DNA of 64,000 nt from NCBI GenBank assembly GCA_033961575.1, contig CM066733.1, positions 64,292,921 through 64,356,920 on the forward strand. Direction: 5' to 3'. The DNA is from Aselliscus stoliczkanus (Eukaryota; Chordata; Mammalia; Chiroptera; Hipposideridae). The translations under genes were made by a program, and so were the position numbers. Position 1 is the first letter of the stretch. Every line of letters starts with the position of its first letter. The notes under the pieces were generated by a model, which did not search any database, had not been told where the DNA came from, and saw only the letters and a list, made by a program, of their open reading frames with translations. Shown one piece after another: positions 33,585 through 46,398 of this stretch.

Positions 33585-36500
33585 TTAGGCTTGTAATAAT
33601 GGTTGAACTATTTCAGCCTGCATATCTGGTAAGGCAGGTATTTGACTGCGAATTAAATGTTTAATGAAAATTATAAAAAACACAATAACTATAACACTAC
33701 CGAGAGAGACCCCTATGAGATAAGCATATGACTCCTCTTGCTCATCTTCTCTTGGTTTGATGCTACCATGGAGCAGGGTAGGGCTCTCTGTGTGAGGAAT
33801 GGCTCTCGGAGCTGTTGAACTGAGCAGGTCCTGGGCATTCCTGAGTGATCCGTTATGTGGCATGGCAGTGATATTGAGCAGGTGGCAGATCAGTGGGTAC
33901 AGATCTGTGGAGTTCATGGCTTCTTTTGTGAAATTCTTTCTGAAGGCAGGACCGTGGGCTAAAAATATTGGATGCATTTCTGCTAATGCATTATCATAAC
34001 CATGGTTGCCTACTGTAAAGATAAAATGCATGAATAAGTTAACCAACCAGAAGGCATTAAAATGGAAATAACTGTTGTATTGTCAAAGTCTGAACACATT
34101 AAATGCAAATTTTACCCAATTTGACTTTTAACATAAAATAGTCTTTTACGAACAATCTTTGCTGTTGCCAACATCACACTTTAGGAAGTTGCCAACATTT
34201 CACTTCAGGAAGTGAAAAGTCAAATGATCACAGATCTTTCTCAAAGGCCAATATTACCTTAAGCAGCAAAGGAAGGAAGCATAAGAGCAAAGCTGAGCCA
34301 AGGCAGAGGAAAGTAAAACTGTTTTTTTTTTTGTGTGTGTGTGTGTGTGTATATATCAGGAAAACCAATATTCAGCAAATACTTGTTAGGTGCCTACTAT
34401 GTTCCAAGTATTGCTCTAAAGATAAAGGTGCTCTTCTTGTGAAGGCAATAAATTCATAATTACTAACTAAATGGGAAAAACAATTAAGAAAAACCACAGA
34501 CATTAGAAAAATTAAACCTCTAGTTATAGCTCCAATCCACTATTGAAAAATAAAGGTTAGGACTTGTGGGTAAAATCTTGACTTTGGTAGTTCAGATGAA
34601 TATCCAACTTAGCATTGTGTGCTTTAGCATGAATACAAATGAAGTGAAAACTTGAGGAGTCTCCTGACTTATCCAGAGATTTAAAATCAAAGGCTGTAAA
34701 CTCCTGCATAATAAAAGCTGCATTTTAAAGGTATGTGTTCCTAGCGTAGTATCAGGGTACAAAGGTGAAGGAGCTACCACTGATAAGATAGCAACCTAAG
34801 AAAATTGACAGGCTTTACTTTGAAGGTGGTGAAGACAATGACTACCAAATCAGTCTTTATATCACTACATGGAAATATGCAATGGGAACACAATATTAAA
34901 AAAAAAATCCTAAATCACTTTCTCCGAAAATCATGAACTGAGCCGTAGTCATCTCCTCAAAGTAATTTCAAATCTGCCTGGCCAAACATATCTAAAGAAG
35001 TCTTTCTAAATGCTATGATTCTCTTGAATGGATTCAAGTAAAAATAACGCTGGATTTATGAACTCACTTGTAATGATCTGACAGAGTACTGTGCTATTCT
35101 ATTTAACTGATAAGAATAACATTGGGAAAAATGCCATTATATAATTTGTAATTGATTGGATGATGGTTATGTTCATTTCTATGAGAAGTTGGGATTTAGA
35201 TTCCTAGTCATGAAGGCAAAGATAATTCTCTCCTATCAAACTTTTTACTAGAAAATCAGATTTGAAATGAAACCATTGACTTACAAAACCTTTCCCATGA
35301 GTAGGGGCTTTGTCTTGTAGTGATAGCCTCTACCATAAATGCTTGATCCAGCAGACAGCATTTAAAAATGGATGCCTAAGAGCAATGGTTCTCAAAGTTC
35401 AAGGTGCCTGAGACTCCTTAGGGGTCGGGGGGCCATGCAAATCGCACAGATTGCTGAGCTCTATCCTCATAGCTTCTAACTCAGTAGGTCTGCATTGGGC
35501 AAAAGAATTTACATGTCTAACAAGTTCCCAGGTGATTTGAATGCTGCTGGTCCGGGGAACACACTTTGAGAACCACTGTTTTTGGATATCAGGGCTTAAT
35601 CTCTTGTGGAACTCAGGATGAGGAGGGCTGCAGTGGTCAACATTTTTCTTAAATAAATGAACATAATGTAATATAAATAGGAAAATTAAGGTTTCCCATT
35701 AAAATTAGGTGTGACCAATCTATTGTGTTCACCAAGCCAAATTTCAAGAGAGCCCTTAAATTCATGTTAACTGTAAAATTTTGAGCAACCTCACTAACAT
35801 AAGAGCTACCTGCACAATACAGGAAAACCTGAACATATAAAGGTGGCAATTATTCTCATGGCCAAAGAAATTATTTTTCAAGACCTTCTTAAAACAGTTC
35901 CCCAGGTATTAACTATTGCTTTACAAATCATTATCTGTACATAAAACCAATTTTAAGAACCAGATACCATGTCCCTGTACAAATTATATAATGACATATA
36001 ATCTGTCACTATGACTCATGCATACATTACAAGTACCATTGTCAGGCAACTGCTTTTCTTTCCCTCAATAAACATGATAGGAACCCAATTCTATCTAAAG
36101 GGACATTTTTGTACATCTTTTATATATATATATATCAAGAACCACTGCCCCCCCAAAGCATTTCTAGATAGTGTGACACAATGTTGTTCCTTCAATATTC
36201 AAGTAATGGGGTAGAAATAAATCCCACTGATCAGTAGTGCATGTTACTATCTAAATCAACCAGGAAACTCACGCCAGGTAGTCCAATAGGGGGAATTTAC
36301 TGTGGGCCTAGTTATAAAGATGCTGAAGAACTGAAGCAAACATAGGATGGTGAGGCTATTCAGTGTTTAGGAACAGTGGGAACCTTCTACAGCCCAGGGC
36401 TGGAGGGGCAAAAGGGTGTTGTCACCAGAGCCCAAAGATAGGGCTACTTAGTAGGAACTGCGACCGTAGAATAGAGGTAGTCTAGAGGAAGCTGGGATCA

Positions 36501-39500
36501 CAGAGGAAATGAAGCCATTGTTAGAGACACAGCCTGAGGCAGAGAAAGAGTAGGGGACAAACACTCCAGGCTTCCAAACTCTGGCTAGGATCTTCCATAG
36601 GCCAAACCTAACCAGAAATCAGTTTGCAAAGGAGTCTGGGTAATTTAGTCTGTAGGGGTCAATCACTGGTGATACAAAGCAGAGCATGCAAAGAGCAGGG
36701 AGTTTGAGAGCAAATATGCAAATGACAGACACAATGAAGATGAGTAAAATCCTGTGGATGACTTTCCCATTTAACTAACTTGTTAAAAGCTATAGAAGAA
36801 AATTACACATTAAGCATGGCAGAAAGCACCTATTCTGCATGTTTGAATTTTAAATGGAAGTTCCATTATCTTCTCCAAAATTACACCACTAGGTATTAGG
36901 AAAACTCGTCTTGATCTATTCTTATGACATAGTCACTTCTTTTTAGAAATGTTTCCAAGGTGTAAACAAAAAGCTGGTAGGGCCAGACGGGCCCCAGAAA
37001 ACTAGAAAAATAACAATTGCAAATAATAATAGAGATTAAATTCTTATGAAATCAGAATATAAAACAGATACAGAAAATAATTCAATTTATAAATTTCAGT
37101 TACGTTTTTCACAGGAACATAATGGTTATCATTAGCAGTATAGGTCACTGTACATATTTTTTGGTCTGATGGCTTCAAGAGAAGTCAAATGTTTCACTTT
37201 TAGGAGGTTAACTCTTTTTAAAACCCCAAGGATCTTAATGTTGCTGTTCATGTATGATACTAGTGACTTATTTAATCAGTAAATAAATAGCTATATTATC
37301 CACAGTGTCCACTTTAGCAAGCAATGATGCAGAATAAGAAAGAAATACTGTAACATACTCACACATAAGGCCATCTGACTTATTCTGTAAAATATACCAC
37401 CCTTCGTCAGCCACTGCTATAATTGGTTGAATTCGATGATTGTACTTGTAATGCCATCTTTCCGGAATCTCTTCTTTTTTGTAAACAGTAAGATTAGGGT
37501 GAGCATGAGCTAGTGCTTCATAGACTTCATCAAATTTACCTAAAGAGAAGGGAGAGAAGAGGCACTCAGAAGACACAGCTGCAACTATCATGGCAGCAGA
37601 GGTCAGTCAACGCCGACACCCCACTGAGGAAAAAGGCCAGCAAGCTGCACACAATGAAGTACAGCCAGGCACTTTCCCACCCCCATCCTCTTAGAGGGAA
37701 GAATCTTAAGGAGGGAAACTGAGAAACAATTAATCTTCTGTTGTAAGTAAATTCACCTCATGGACTTAAGAAAACATTTTTTATATGACCAGAAATCTAT
37801 AGTTTGAGATGTTTTAATAACACCCACACCCCCACAATGATTAGTGATGCTAAATCACACGTTTAGGGCAATACAATACCCAAACAAAACCAAAGCTGTG
37901 TTCTGGTGTTATGAGCACAGAGACAGAGAATCTCTAGATAAGAAAATATGGTAATTGGAGGGTGAGGGCTGGGAAAGGGCCGGAGGTGTAAAGCACACTC
38001 TAAAATGGAAATGTTCTTCAATGTCCTGGAGGTGTTGCAAAAGTACTCCCTGTAACTTCATGTGCAGTGAACCTGGACACGATGTTCACTCCTTTTCTCG
38101 TTTTTCAAGTCCATTTGGTGGGGGTTCCTCCCTATCCCCCACACCCTGACAAGGCAACACCATACCAATGTTGAAAGGAAAAGTGAAGGGTTAATGTGAC
38201 TTTCTTAAACAACAACACAACACTTGCTATTTTATACTAAATTTGTTGAAAAGTTTGTGCCCATGCATATTTGAACATTCTGTTTCCTATGGTCCGCTTA
38301 ATGCTTCTATGAGGTCTAGAACTCCCAGTTGTGAGGTATTCAGCTTTGTAGACTCTGTTCTCTCTTTTGATACCTGGACTAACTCTAGGAAGTGAGAAAA
38401 CAGAAATCAGAAAAGCATGCCTGAGCCTTGCTCTGCACTTACACAGTGATATGGAGATGTAATATGTAGATGACACAGTCGGTATGAGGTTCAGAGGAGA
38501 AGTTTAAAAAAAGGTCAAGGGCTTGTCATTACTTCCCCTACTTATAGAGAAGAAAAAGGAATCTTAGGTTGACCAAAGCTTTCTCCTTCCTACACTCCAC
38601 TGCTTCCCTATTCAGCAGGTCCTAACTAAGGATCTGTAGAAGGCTTGAGGGCCCAGAAATCACTATAATTGCATGCAAATTTTATATGTATATTCAATGA
38701 TTCCAAAATGGTTAAATGAGACTCTCATAAATATATAGAGATCATCAATTGCAAAAAAAGTGAAAAATTAGGGCCGACCGAGTGGCGCTGTGGTTAAGCA
38801 CTGACTTGGGAAGCCAGCAGCCCCGGTTCGGTCCCACATATGAGGGCCAGTGACACTGCCCTCAAAAAAAAAAAAAAAAAAAAAAAAGTGAAAAATTATA
38901 CTTCAAGTGATACCGTCAGGTTGGTTTGAGGAAATAAACAAAATATTCAGTTAGCCTATCTTCCAGAGAGTAGCTGGGGCCTTTTGAGAAGCACCTGTAC
39001 ACACCACTAAAGGAGGCCAGAAAAGAACCAGTTCAATCTGGTTAACACATCTGTTATGAAGTTAAGGTGACCAAGAGTTCATTATAATAGTAAAATCCCC
39101 ACCTATGGGAAGAGTTTGGGCACCATTTTCTGAACATGTGACACATGAACTGCTACTGTGCCAAGCCAACACCACTCTTTACAGGCTATACAAAAATTTC
39201 GAATATGCATTAATTTGATGGGATAAAAGCACAGAGGATCCCTAGTTCCGGGAGCCATGGCTTTGAAAATTATTCCCCATGGATTCTTTATTTGCTGCAA
39301 ATAAATTTCATTTTGCATGGCAACCACTCTTGGTGTAATGTCTGGTTCCTTGTTCACCAAGAAGCAAACCAAGTTCAGTTCAGTAACAAAAAAAATAAAT
39401 AAATAAAAGTAGTTGTGGTTTTTTTTTTCAGAGTCTAAGGGTTAAATTCCAGAATACTACCATGATATAGACAAGCATACTTTAGAGGCACAGAATCAAA

Positions 39501-40396
39501 AATTCCCCACTCAGTCGCACTGGGCATGTGCAGACCTAGTCTCAGACCATCATTCAGCCAGACTTACCTTCTTTTGGCAAGATGGCTGCTACTGGAGATT
39601 CGTCAATCAGGATATAGTGGTCTTTATCCAGATACTGGTCAAGTTCTATTACCCTTTCCTCAGAACACTGGGTCATTCCATGATCGCTTGTGATAATTAC
39701 ATTCAGAGTGTTCCACAACTTTGCCTTTTTCAGCATTTGTATAAGATATCCTAGCTTGTTGTCAATATCTGAAATGACAGGTCCCATGAGCGGACTGTCA
39801 GGTCCCAAACGGTGGCCCATGTCATCAGGGTCTTCCCAATAGAGAAGGCCAAGATTTATGGGCTCTTCTGATGTAAACCATTCAATAATTTTGGCAACTC
39901 TATCTTCAAATGAAACGGACTCATTGTAAAGCATGTAGTGAGTAGGGAAGCTCTTATGTATTTTTACATCTGTTCCGGGCCACATGGCTGCACCACTAGT
40001 ATGTCCTGCCTTCTGATTTGTGATCCATATTGGAGTTGCTTCTTCCCAAAACTCAGAATCATAAATATTCATGTGATCCAAGGAGAAAGATTTGTTCAGA
40101 ATAGGATCAAACATGTCATTTGCAACAATCCCATGGTTCTCTGCAAAGAGGCCGGTTACCAAAGTATAATGGTTAGGATAAGTCTTTGTAATAAAAATAT
40201 TAGTAACTTGTTTCACATGAACACCGTATTTCATAACATAATGAAAATGGGGTGTTGGAACTCTATATAAGTAATCCCAACGGAATCCATCAAATGAAAT
40301 TAGAAGAACCTTTTTCTGGTCTGGCTGGAGAGAAAATGTAATTGAAAGTGTTAATGCAGCAAGTATGAAGGCCACCCAGAGGAGTTTTGAAGTCAT
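33585..40396 (-). CDS. ENPP5: ENPP5, ectonucleotide pyrophosphatase/phosphodiesterase family member 5 (3 coding exons)
   Basis: Read on the minus strand, the coding exons are 40396-39568, 37539-37363 and 34012-33585. This gives 1434 nt or 477 codons plus stop, the length I know for human ENPP5. The true start is the ATG at 40396; a longer frame from 40402 would need a TTG start. The product is a type I membrane or secreted glycoprotein of the NPP family, for which NAD-type dinucleotide cleavage has been reported. What I see: a signal peptide at about 1-23; metal ligands D36, D191, H195, D238, H239 and H339; nucleophile T72 in KTYPNHY; a transmembrane helix near 431-453; and a tail ending QPLLQA. 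Donors are GTAAGT (39567) and GTGAGT (37362), with both introns phase 1 (G277, L336), the same layout as ENPP4. All catalytic residues are intact. Confidence 0.97.
34321..34357. repeat. ENPP5: T-run, (GT)n, (AT)n compound repeat in ENPP5 intron
   Basis: Poly(T) passes into GTGTGT and then ATATAT, in the intron before the last coding exon. Confidence 0.9.
35384..35579 (+). mobile_element. MER5A-type hAT-Charlie DNA transposon relic
   Basis: Inverted ends (ATGGTTCTCAAAG and CTTTGAGAACCACTG) with AACAAGTTCCCAGGTGAT and GCTGCTGGTCCGGGG inside, as in the MER5A group. It lies in an ENPP5 intron. Confidence 0.85.
38771..38880 (+). mobile_element. Short tRNA-derived SINE in ENPP5 intron
   Basis: It is flanked by a perfect AAAAAAAGTGAAAAATTA duplication and has a pure poly(A) tail. 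It is antisense to ENPP5, in the intron between the first two coding exons. The fresh tail suggests a young insertion. Confidence 0.9.
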
Positions 40397-40431
40397 TTTC
40401 AAAGTACTTGATCAGTTTAGTGGAAGATGAT
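40397..40431 (-). other. ENPP5: ENPP5 5' UTR part of first coding exon and its acceptor
   Basis: On the minus strand a TTTTTTATGCAG acceptor precedes the exon, which begins at 40431, 35 nt upstream of the ATG. The start codon has A at -3. This exon must join an upstream non-coding exon, most likely in the GC-rich region near 42.7 kb. Confidence 0.75.
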
Positions 40432-42099
40432 CTGCATAAAAAACACATAGAAGTTAATAGCAATAATTTTGCTTTGTATACTTTACCCAAAACTGAAAGT
40501 GATGGTGTTTAGTAAACCCAATTGTACTGTAAATCACAGCCTGAAAGGATTATGCTGTAGAGCTTCATCTTAAACAACAAATCTGGGGCTACCTGTATAA
40601 TACAGCTAAGAAGTATAGTTCCATTAGAAATGGTTTTACTTTCCAAGGATTTATTAAAAATAAAATAATCCTTACAGGAATTATTCAAATAAGTTCCCAA
40701 ATATCATTTAAAAATATAATTGACACAACTTTTCAGAAAAAAGTTCAGGTTGACCCAGACTTCTGACAGTCAAATATCTGTGAACATATTTATCATTGCT
40801 GTTAGACCAACTATAGAAACCTAGCAACAAGAAAGTACCATAACCAAATCCAATATAATGCATATATATAGCTCTATTTTTCAAAGCCAAGGTCTATGTT
40901 TGGTTCATTATGGTTAGAATTACAGTTAGAGATGTCACTAGAGAGGAGAAAATAGATGAACTTGGTTTCTTGAAGTGATCTTCATTCATTTATTAATAAT
41001 TAAATCATAATTTTCTCTAAAACTAAACGATTAGATTCTGAACTAAGTATAAACAGAAACGAAATTTTGGAAGTTCATGTTGACCTTCCTAATGTCAAAA
41101 CTGGTAACATTTCATCTTATCAGTGATATATGTAAAAAAAATTTCCCAGGTTAAATAATCTCTTTGGACCAAGGTTACATTTTTTTTTTTAAATCTGCAT
41201 ATATTTCTAAAAAGCTTTTATTCTATTCAAGAAGCTAATAAGAGGCAACATGGATAAACAATACATATGTAAATGTTGTCAGTTCTCATGGAGTTTGCAA
41301 ATGAAGCAAGGGTCTTTTGTTCTCTCCTTTTCCTGTTCATTCTTGCATAAAGGTATTTATAAGCCCACCAAACCTTGGAACTAACCATACTTTGTGCCAA
41401 GAAATCTCAGGACTTCGGCTTTGATATCTTCCTAATTTGAATATGCTGAAGATATTTTTAAACCTCAAAAATAGACTGCTTTACCCTGCTATATTATAGA
41501 TATAGGCAAGTAAAAACTGCTTGGCATGCTTTCTTTGCTTTCAGATGATGCTATAATTCTGTTTTGTTTGTTTTTAAATCATGATTTGACCATACATAAT
41601 TGACCACACATAATTTGACCATTACTTAAATAGAAATTGTCTTAGGTATTGGTCTCCAGACAATAGTTCAAAATTAAATTTAAAATCTATTTCTCAAATG
41701 GCAATAATATTTCCAATTCTGTCAGGAACACGAAACATCAATTCCAATAGGGAACTATAAATATAGTTATTAACATGTGTGCATGAATATGGTGGTTCCT
41801 CCGTCTTTGTCCCTTCTCCTTCACCTTCCTAGCAAAAGGAAGGCTAATATGAACCAAATATAATTTAAGGCTAAAAAAAGAAAAATCCACAACATGAAAC
41901 ACGTGATTTTCCTCTAAGTAAATTCATTCAGCAACAGTGGTAAGCAGGAAAGAACGGCTTTCCTGGGACAAGGGAAAACAAACGAAGGCTAAGAGTTGTC
42001 TAAAGCTTAGGAATGTTTGCTAAGCGAAACCAACATTATCACATGGATGACATAAGGCAATAAACAGACATGGGGGTAGGATGAATTTTTCTTTTTCAT
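40432..42099 (-). other. ENPP5: ENPP5 intron 1 (inferred)
   Basis: AT-rich, no coding signal. It lies between the acceptor at 40432-40433 and the GC-rich promoter region. Confidence 0.55.
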
Positions 42100-42412
42100 A
42101 CACAAAAAGTGCTGCCCAGTGCGGCGAAATCTCCAGCTCTGGAGATTTCAGTGGGCTGCTTCCCAATTCCTCCTCCGCTCCAATCCTCCCCCTCCCCACC
42201 CCACCCAGGACAGCCTTGGATATCGGGAGGGAAGAGGTGCCAAGAAACGCGAAGAAGGAAAGTGGAGGAGGAGCAAGTGTGTGTAGTGTGAACAGACGTC
42301 AGAAAGAGGGGGTGATGCATCGCCCTACCTTCTCCACAGGCATTCCATCCTAGCTACTGGGAAGGGTCACGGCGGAGGCCTTAACGTGGAGTGAGTGTGT
42401 GAGTATGAGTGA

Positions 42413-42474
<62 letters not shown>

Positions 42475-43010
42475 TGGAACTGGGGGGTAGTTTGCGGGAC
42501 CCCACAGGAGCAGTGTGGGTCCGTCGGAGGCAAGTCGCCCACTCCCCTGCACTCTTACCTCTGCTGGAATCCGGTCAGTCCGCATCGGATTGGGGCAATG
42601 GGAGGGGGAGTCTGGAGGGGACTCCCTCCCGCAAACCCGGGGCTATAGCGGGGATCTGGCGAGAAACAGGGGCACCCCTTGATCCAGCAGCCACTCACCT
42701 GCACGCAACCTCGGCGCAGAGCACCTGACCTGCACCGCCTCCCAGCCGCAGGCCCCGCCTCTTGGCTCTTATTGGCTGCCGCGGAGATCGTTACTGATGG
42801 TGTGCTCCTGGGAGTCGTTGCACCGCCGGTCAATCAGCGGCAGCGGGCCGGGCACTGCCTGGGTTTGGAGGATAGAGGGGGCCGGAGCCCACGTGAGCAA
42901 AGGGCCGAGGCGGACGCAGCAGGGAGGCCGGAGGGGAGGGGAGTCAAAGACACCTGGTGCTTGGAGCTCGCCAAGGTCCTCTCTCTGCTCTCACCAAAGC
43001 TTTCCTCAGG
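42100..43010 (-). promoter_or_regulatory. ENPP5: GC-rich promoter region of ENPP5 with candidate first exon
   Basis: This is the most GC- and CpG-rich stretch of the window, about 2 kb upstream of the ENPP5 start exon. On the minus strand there is a CCAAT box at 42771-42775 and a GC box (GGCGGGG) at 42753-42759. A strong CAG|GTGAGT donor has its exon side ending at 42699, so a non-coding exon 1 of roughly 40-60 nt is plausible. A second donor, CAGAG|GTAAGAG (exon end 42559), could belong to an alternative first exon. The assignment rests on motifs and position. Confidence 0.6.
42417..42473. repeat. (GT)n/(GC)n alternating purine-pyrimidine tract
   Basis: A pure GT run is followed directly by GCGCGCGCGC, giving about 57 bp of strict alternation, just inside the presumed ENPP5 first intron. 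GAGTGAGTGTG-type imperfect repeats precede it from about 42390. The pattern is typical of Z-DNA-prone sequence. Confidence 0.9.
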
Positions 43011-43743
43011 GTACCTTTTTTAGATGGGCAGTGCTGAAATCAGTGATGCAGAGAGATTATAACAGGCTATCCCAATGGTTTGTGTGCTGTATCACTCACT
43101 GTTTTTGTTAAAAGCTACTTTCGTTTTGCTCAAGTTTTCTGTTTGTTTTTTCTGATCACAAATTGGTGACTTTCTTCAGAGGAACACCGCAGGATGCCGA
43201 TACGACTATAAAAATCTTTAATCTTTTTTCTTTATTAGTTGTTGGTACCTGCTTTACCTCACAAAAATATAATTTTAAAAGATTTTAACTAAGTTCCTCA
43301 ACCCCAATATTTATTGTCCAGGTTTTTGCAATATAAGGTCTCAGGGATCTGCAATAGTTGGCATATGAGAACGAATAAATAAATTAAACCAAACCAGGCT
43401 CAGTATTAGGTTAATTTGTACAGGGAGAAAGGCTGAACAGCTACACTGATAGTTGCATGTAGCTGTTTCTAACTTTGTTTCCAAATGTGCTGAAATGCTA
43501 TGAACTCCAGGTCAGATTTCTCTTACAGCAGGTCTTCGTTGGCCCTGTTTGTTCTGTTCCTTTACTATAGAGAATTAATTTTTCAAGTGTTTGTAATCGA
43601 TGGTATTTTTAGGTTGATATTTTAGTGTGGCATATGCATAGTTTGCCAATTTGATGCCAACTATAATTGCCATAGATTATAATAGTGACTTGGAGCTCCC
43701 CTGAAAGGTTTAGTCCATTTACACAATTCTTAGGACTAATTCT

Positions 43744-43890
43744 ATTGTTTTTTTTTAAGCTGAGCCATCCTGCCACCTGTTGGCAGCTCAGCAGCAGCTC
43801 AGCTCGGGCTGGGCATCGAACTGCTGTTGCTCAGAGCTCAGCTCACACTCTTGAGCGAGCTCTTAACCAACTGAGCCACTCGGCCGGCCC
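43744..43890 (-). mobile_element. tRNA-derived SINE, CAGCTGAGCC-body form
   Basis: The minus-strand head is GGGCCGGCCGAGTGGCTCAG. The body carries repeated GAGCTGAG units, ending GGATGGCTCAGCTT and poly(A). A perfect 16-bp duplication TCTTAGGACTAATTCT lies at 43728-43743 and 43891-43906. Confidence 0.9.
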
Positions 43891-45039
43891 TCTTAGGACT
43901 AATTCTGACCACTCTGCAATGGGCAATGATATCTGCTTGGTTGTCATAAGTGTTAACATATAATTAGCCCATCACACAGAGTACAAAACCAGTGGCTTTG
44001 GCTCTGTCTGGAGTGTATGTTCCCTGTCTGGTATACTGGTGCTGTAAAATGCATAGACATTCCTATTGATGTTTAATAAATGAAACACACATTTTGGTCT
44101 TAGTTTTTTTTTCTCTCTCTCAACTTCTCATAGAGGGAACAGTCCCTACCCCAACTGCTCCCTTCTGATTGTGTCATGCCATCCCAAAGGGCCTCAGGGC
44201 ACCCTCCGGGGGCCTTTTACCTGTGGTAACTTGAGTTTATGGTTTTCTACACGTGAGGTGAGGATTAAAAGGGAGACTGGTTTCTGTGTTTAGCCAGACC
44301 TAGAGACAGTGAAGTCATACAGGTTGTTCCAAATCTTCAAAGCCCTGTCCTTTGAAATTGCCCAAACTTGGAATGGGTAGTCTAATATTATAAGTCCTTG
44401 TCCCCCCAAAATAGGCCAACCCTGTGTTCTCCCCAAACACTAAAGAACAGCAAATGCTGATTAGAGAGAGCCGAGGTAGGCAAAAACAGGCCTTTTATAC
44501 AGGTCATTAAACTCTGTTCAGATGACACCCTGCCTTGCTCTGCATACTTTTTATGGAAGGCACATTGTACTCTCCAGCTACCCCTGTGAAATAGGCATGG
44601 TACAGCTGTTAAGCACAGTACATAACTGGGGAAATGACTCATGATAGCCTCAGTGAGTGTCAGACACACTTCCCAGGTCTCCATTTAATGATATCTAGTG
44701 TTCAACTGGGAGGCTTATTATATAATTCATGTTGTAATGGGAAGAAAATGGGGCTTGAATTGTATAGATAGTGGAATGATTGTAAAGACATGGAATCCTG
44801 CTTACACATCTGTGACAGCCCTTCTGCTAGGTCTGTTGCCTCAATTTCTGTCCTACTGCAATAACTATTCAGCAAAATTATGGAGCTACAAGCCACAACC
44901 CGATATTGACTGTAGCTATTCCTTTATTTTATATTATTGAATTAATACAGCTATCATTGAGCTAGTAATCTTTTTATGAATAATAGAGTGACAGAAGTAT
45001 CAACTTTTTTCTTGGTTTTGGGGTGGGGATGAGGGTCCC

Positions 45040-45310
45040 TCTGCCTCCTTAAGGAAGTCTGAAAGGGGTTTGAAGACTGGAAAAGGCAAAATGATGGGAC
45101 AGAAATCAGATTGATTGTTTCCAAGGGCTGGGGTTAGAAGGAGGAGATTGGCTACATTGGGGCACAAGGAGCTTTCTGACGTGAGGAATTTTGATTGTGA
45201 TGGTGATTACATGACTGTGTAAGTTTGTCAGATTTAGAGAACTATACACCTAAAAATATTTAAATTTACCATTTGTAAATTATACCTCAGTGAACAGCAG
45301 CAACAAAAAA
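45040..45310 (+). mobile_element. L1 3' end fragment
   Basis: Typical L1 3' terminal text: a GTGATGGTGATTACATGACTGTG stretch, AACTATACACCTAAAA and TAAATTATACCTCAGTGAAC, ending A-rich. Confidence 0.75.
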
Positions 45311-46335
45311 TAGGCCCTACTGTGTGATCATTTTTCCCAAAAGTTCATGAATTAGGCCTAGGGTGTTTGACTTTTACTAGTCAATTTTCTATGTATAACA
45401 GAGCATAGTAGTTCATTTTGCAGGACAGACCCCTTGGCGCCCCTGCTCTGCAGCTTTTAATCTTCTTTCACTTTGTGAAGCAAAGTCTGGAGACGACATA
45501 GCAAAGAAACAATCATAGAGCTGAATGTCACGTGTTGAATAATAAGTCAGTCTAGGATGTGCTAGTGCAGGCTGAAGGGACATTTGTCTTTTAGTATCTG
45601 GTTTGAGGCCTATTTTGAAAGACATTCTCAGAAGAAGCCAAGTACAAAACTGCACACACGTTTGTGGTGTATGGAGTGAAAACATTAGGCCCAAACCACA
45701 TTCTCAGTTCTTTGTAAAGAACATATATCCCTTAGAAGTGTCAGAGTACTTAGTTGAACCTCACCATTTATTTTGAAAAGTGTTTGCTTATCATGAGTAT
45801 TGTAATTCTGCAAATTTACTACAAGTGTGGGAGGACCTAAGAAAAATATTATCCTACTCCCAGATCAAAAATACATATTTTCCACTCCAAAATGTAAATC
45901 TAAACATCCTTTAGCAACTATTATGTTGTTTGAGGATGCACTGGATTCTTTGGTAAATGCTACGCTTTATGCATGGACAAAGCAGGTGCAATTGCTTTAT
46001 GTCTTTGTGGCTTTCTTGGCATGGAGGCTGCAGAAAACAATGGGGGAGTATTCCTCACTTCGTTCCTGGATGGCTGCAATTTCATAATTGGAAATACATC
46101 TCTTTACCTTAAGGTGTTTCTCCCAGAGTGATGCCAGATCTACCTCTGTTAGCCTTTTACTTACATGTGTGTGACTAAATCTATCTGATTTACTCAGAGT
46201 AGCGGAATTTGTTGGAGACAAAGACCCTGAGATGGATGGGTCAGTAGGTTGAGCATTTTCTTTTTAGGTGACTAAGTAGACTGTGTTGTTTCTGATGCTT
46301 TTATGTGCTTTTGTGTCGTCTCTTTAATCAGAATT

Positions 46336-46398
46336 TTCACCCCCTGGGAGGCAGGAGTGTATCTTATTTCACCCCTTGGGAGGCAGGAGTGGATCTTA
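46336..46398. repeat. Tandem duplication, about 32-bp unit x2
   Basis: TTCACCCCCTGGGAGGCAGG... is repeated immediately with two changes. Confidence 0.9.

Larger units (their letters stand above)
34013..37362 (-). other. ENPP5: ENPP5 intron before the last coding exon
   Basis: A 3350-bp phase 1 intron, GTGAGT...TTTACAG on the minus strand. It contains a compound microsatellite (34321), the MER5A-type relic (35384-35579) and a (TA)n tract near 36121. No other exon is visible. Confidence 0.85.

Noticed and set aside
38771..38880. Possible tRNA gene from A/B-box-like motifs
   Set aside because: The motifs belong to a SINE with poly(A) tail and target duplication. There is no complete cloverleaf or terminator.
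40397..40402. ENPP5 start two codons upstream
   Set aside because: The triplet there is TTG. The ATG at 40396 gives the expected N-terminus MTSK and 477 codons.
42081..42728. Overlapping open frames in the GC-rich region
   Set aside because: GC-rich promoter DNA and a GT microsatellite give long frames on both strands. None resembles a protein.
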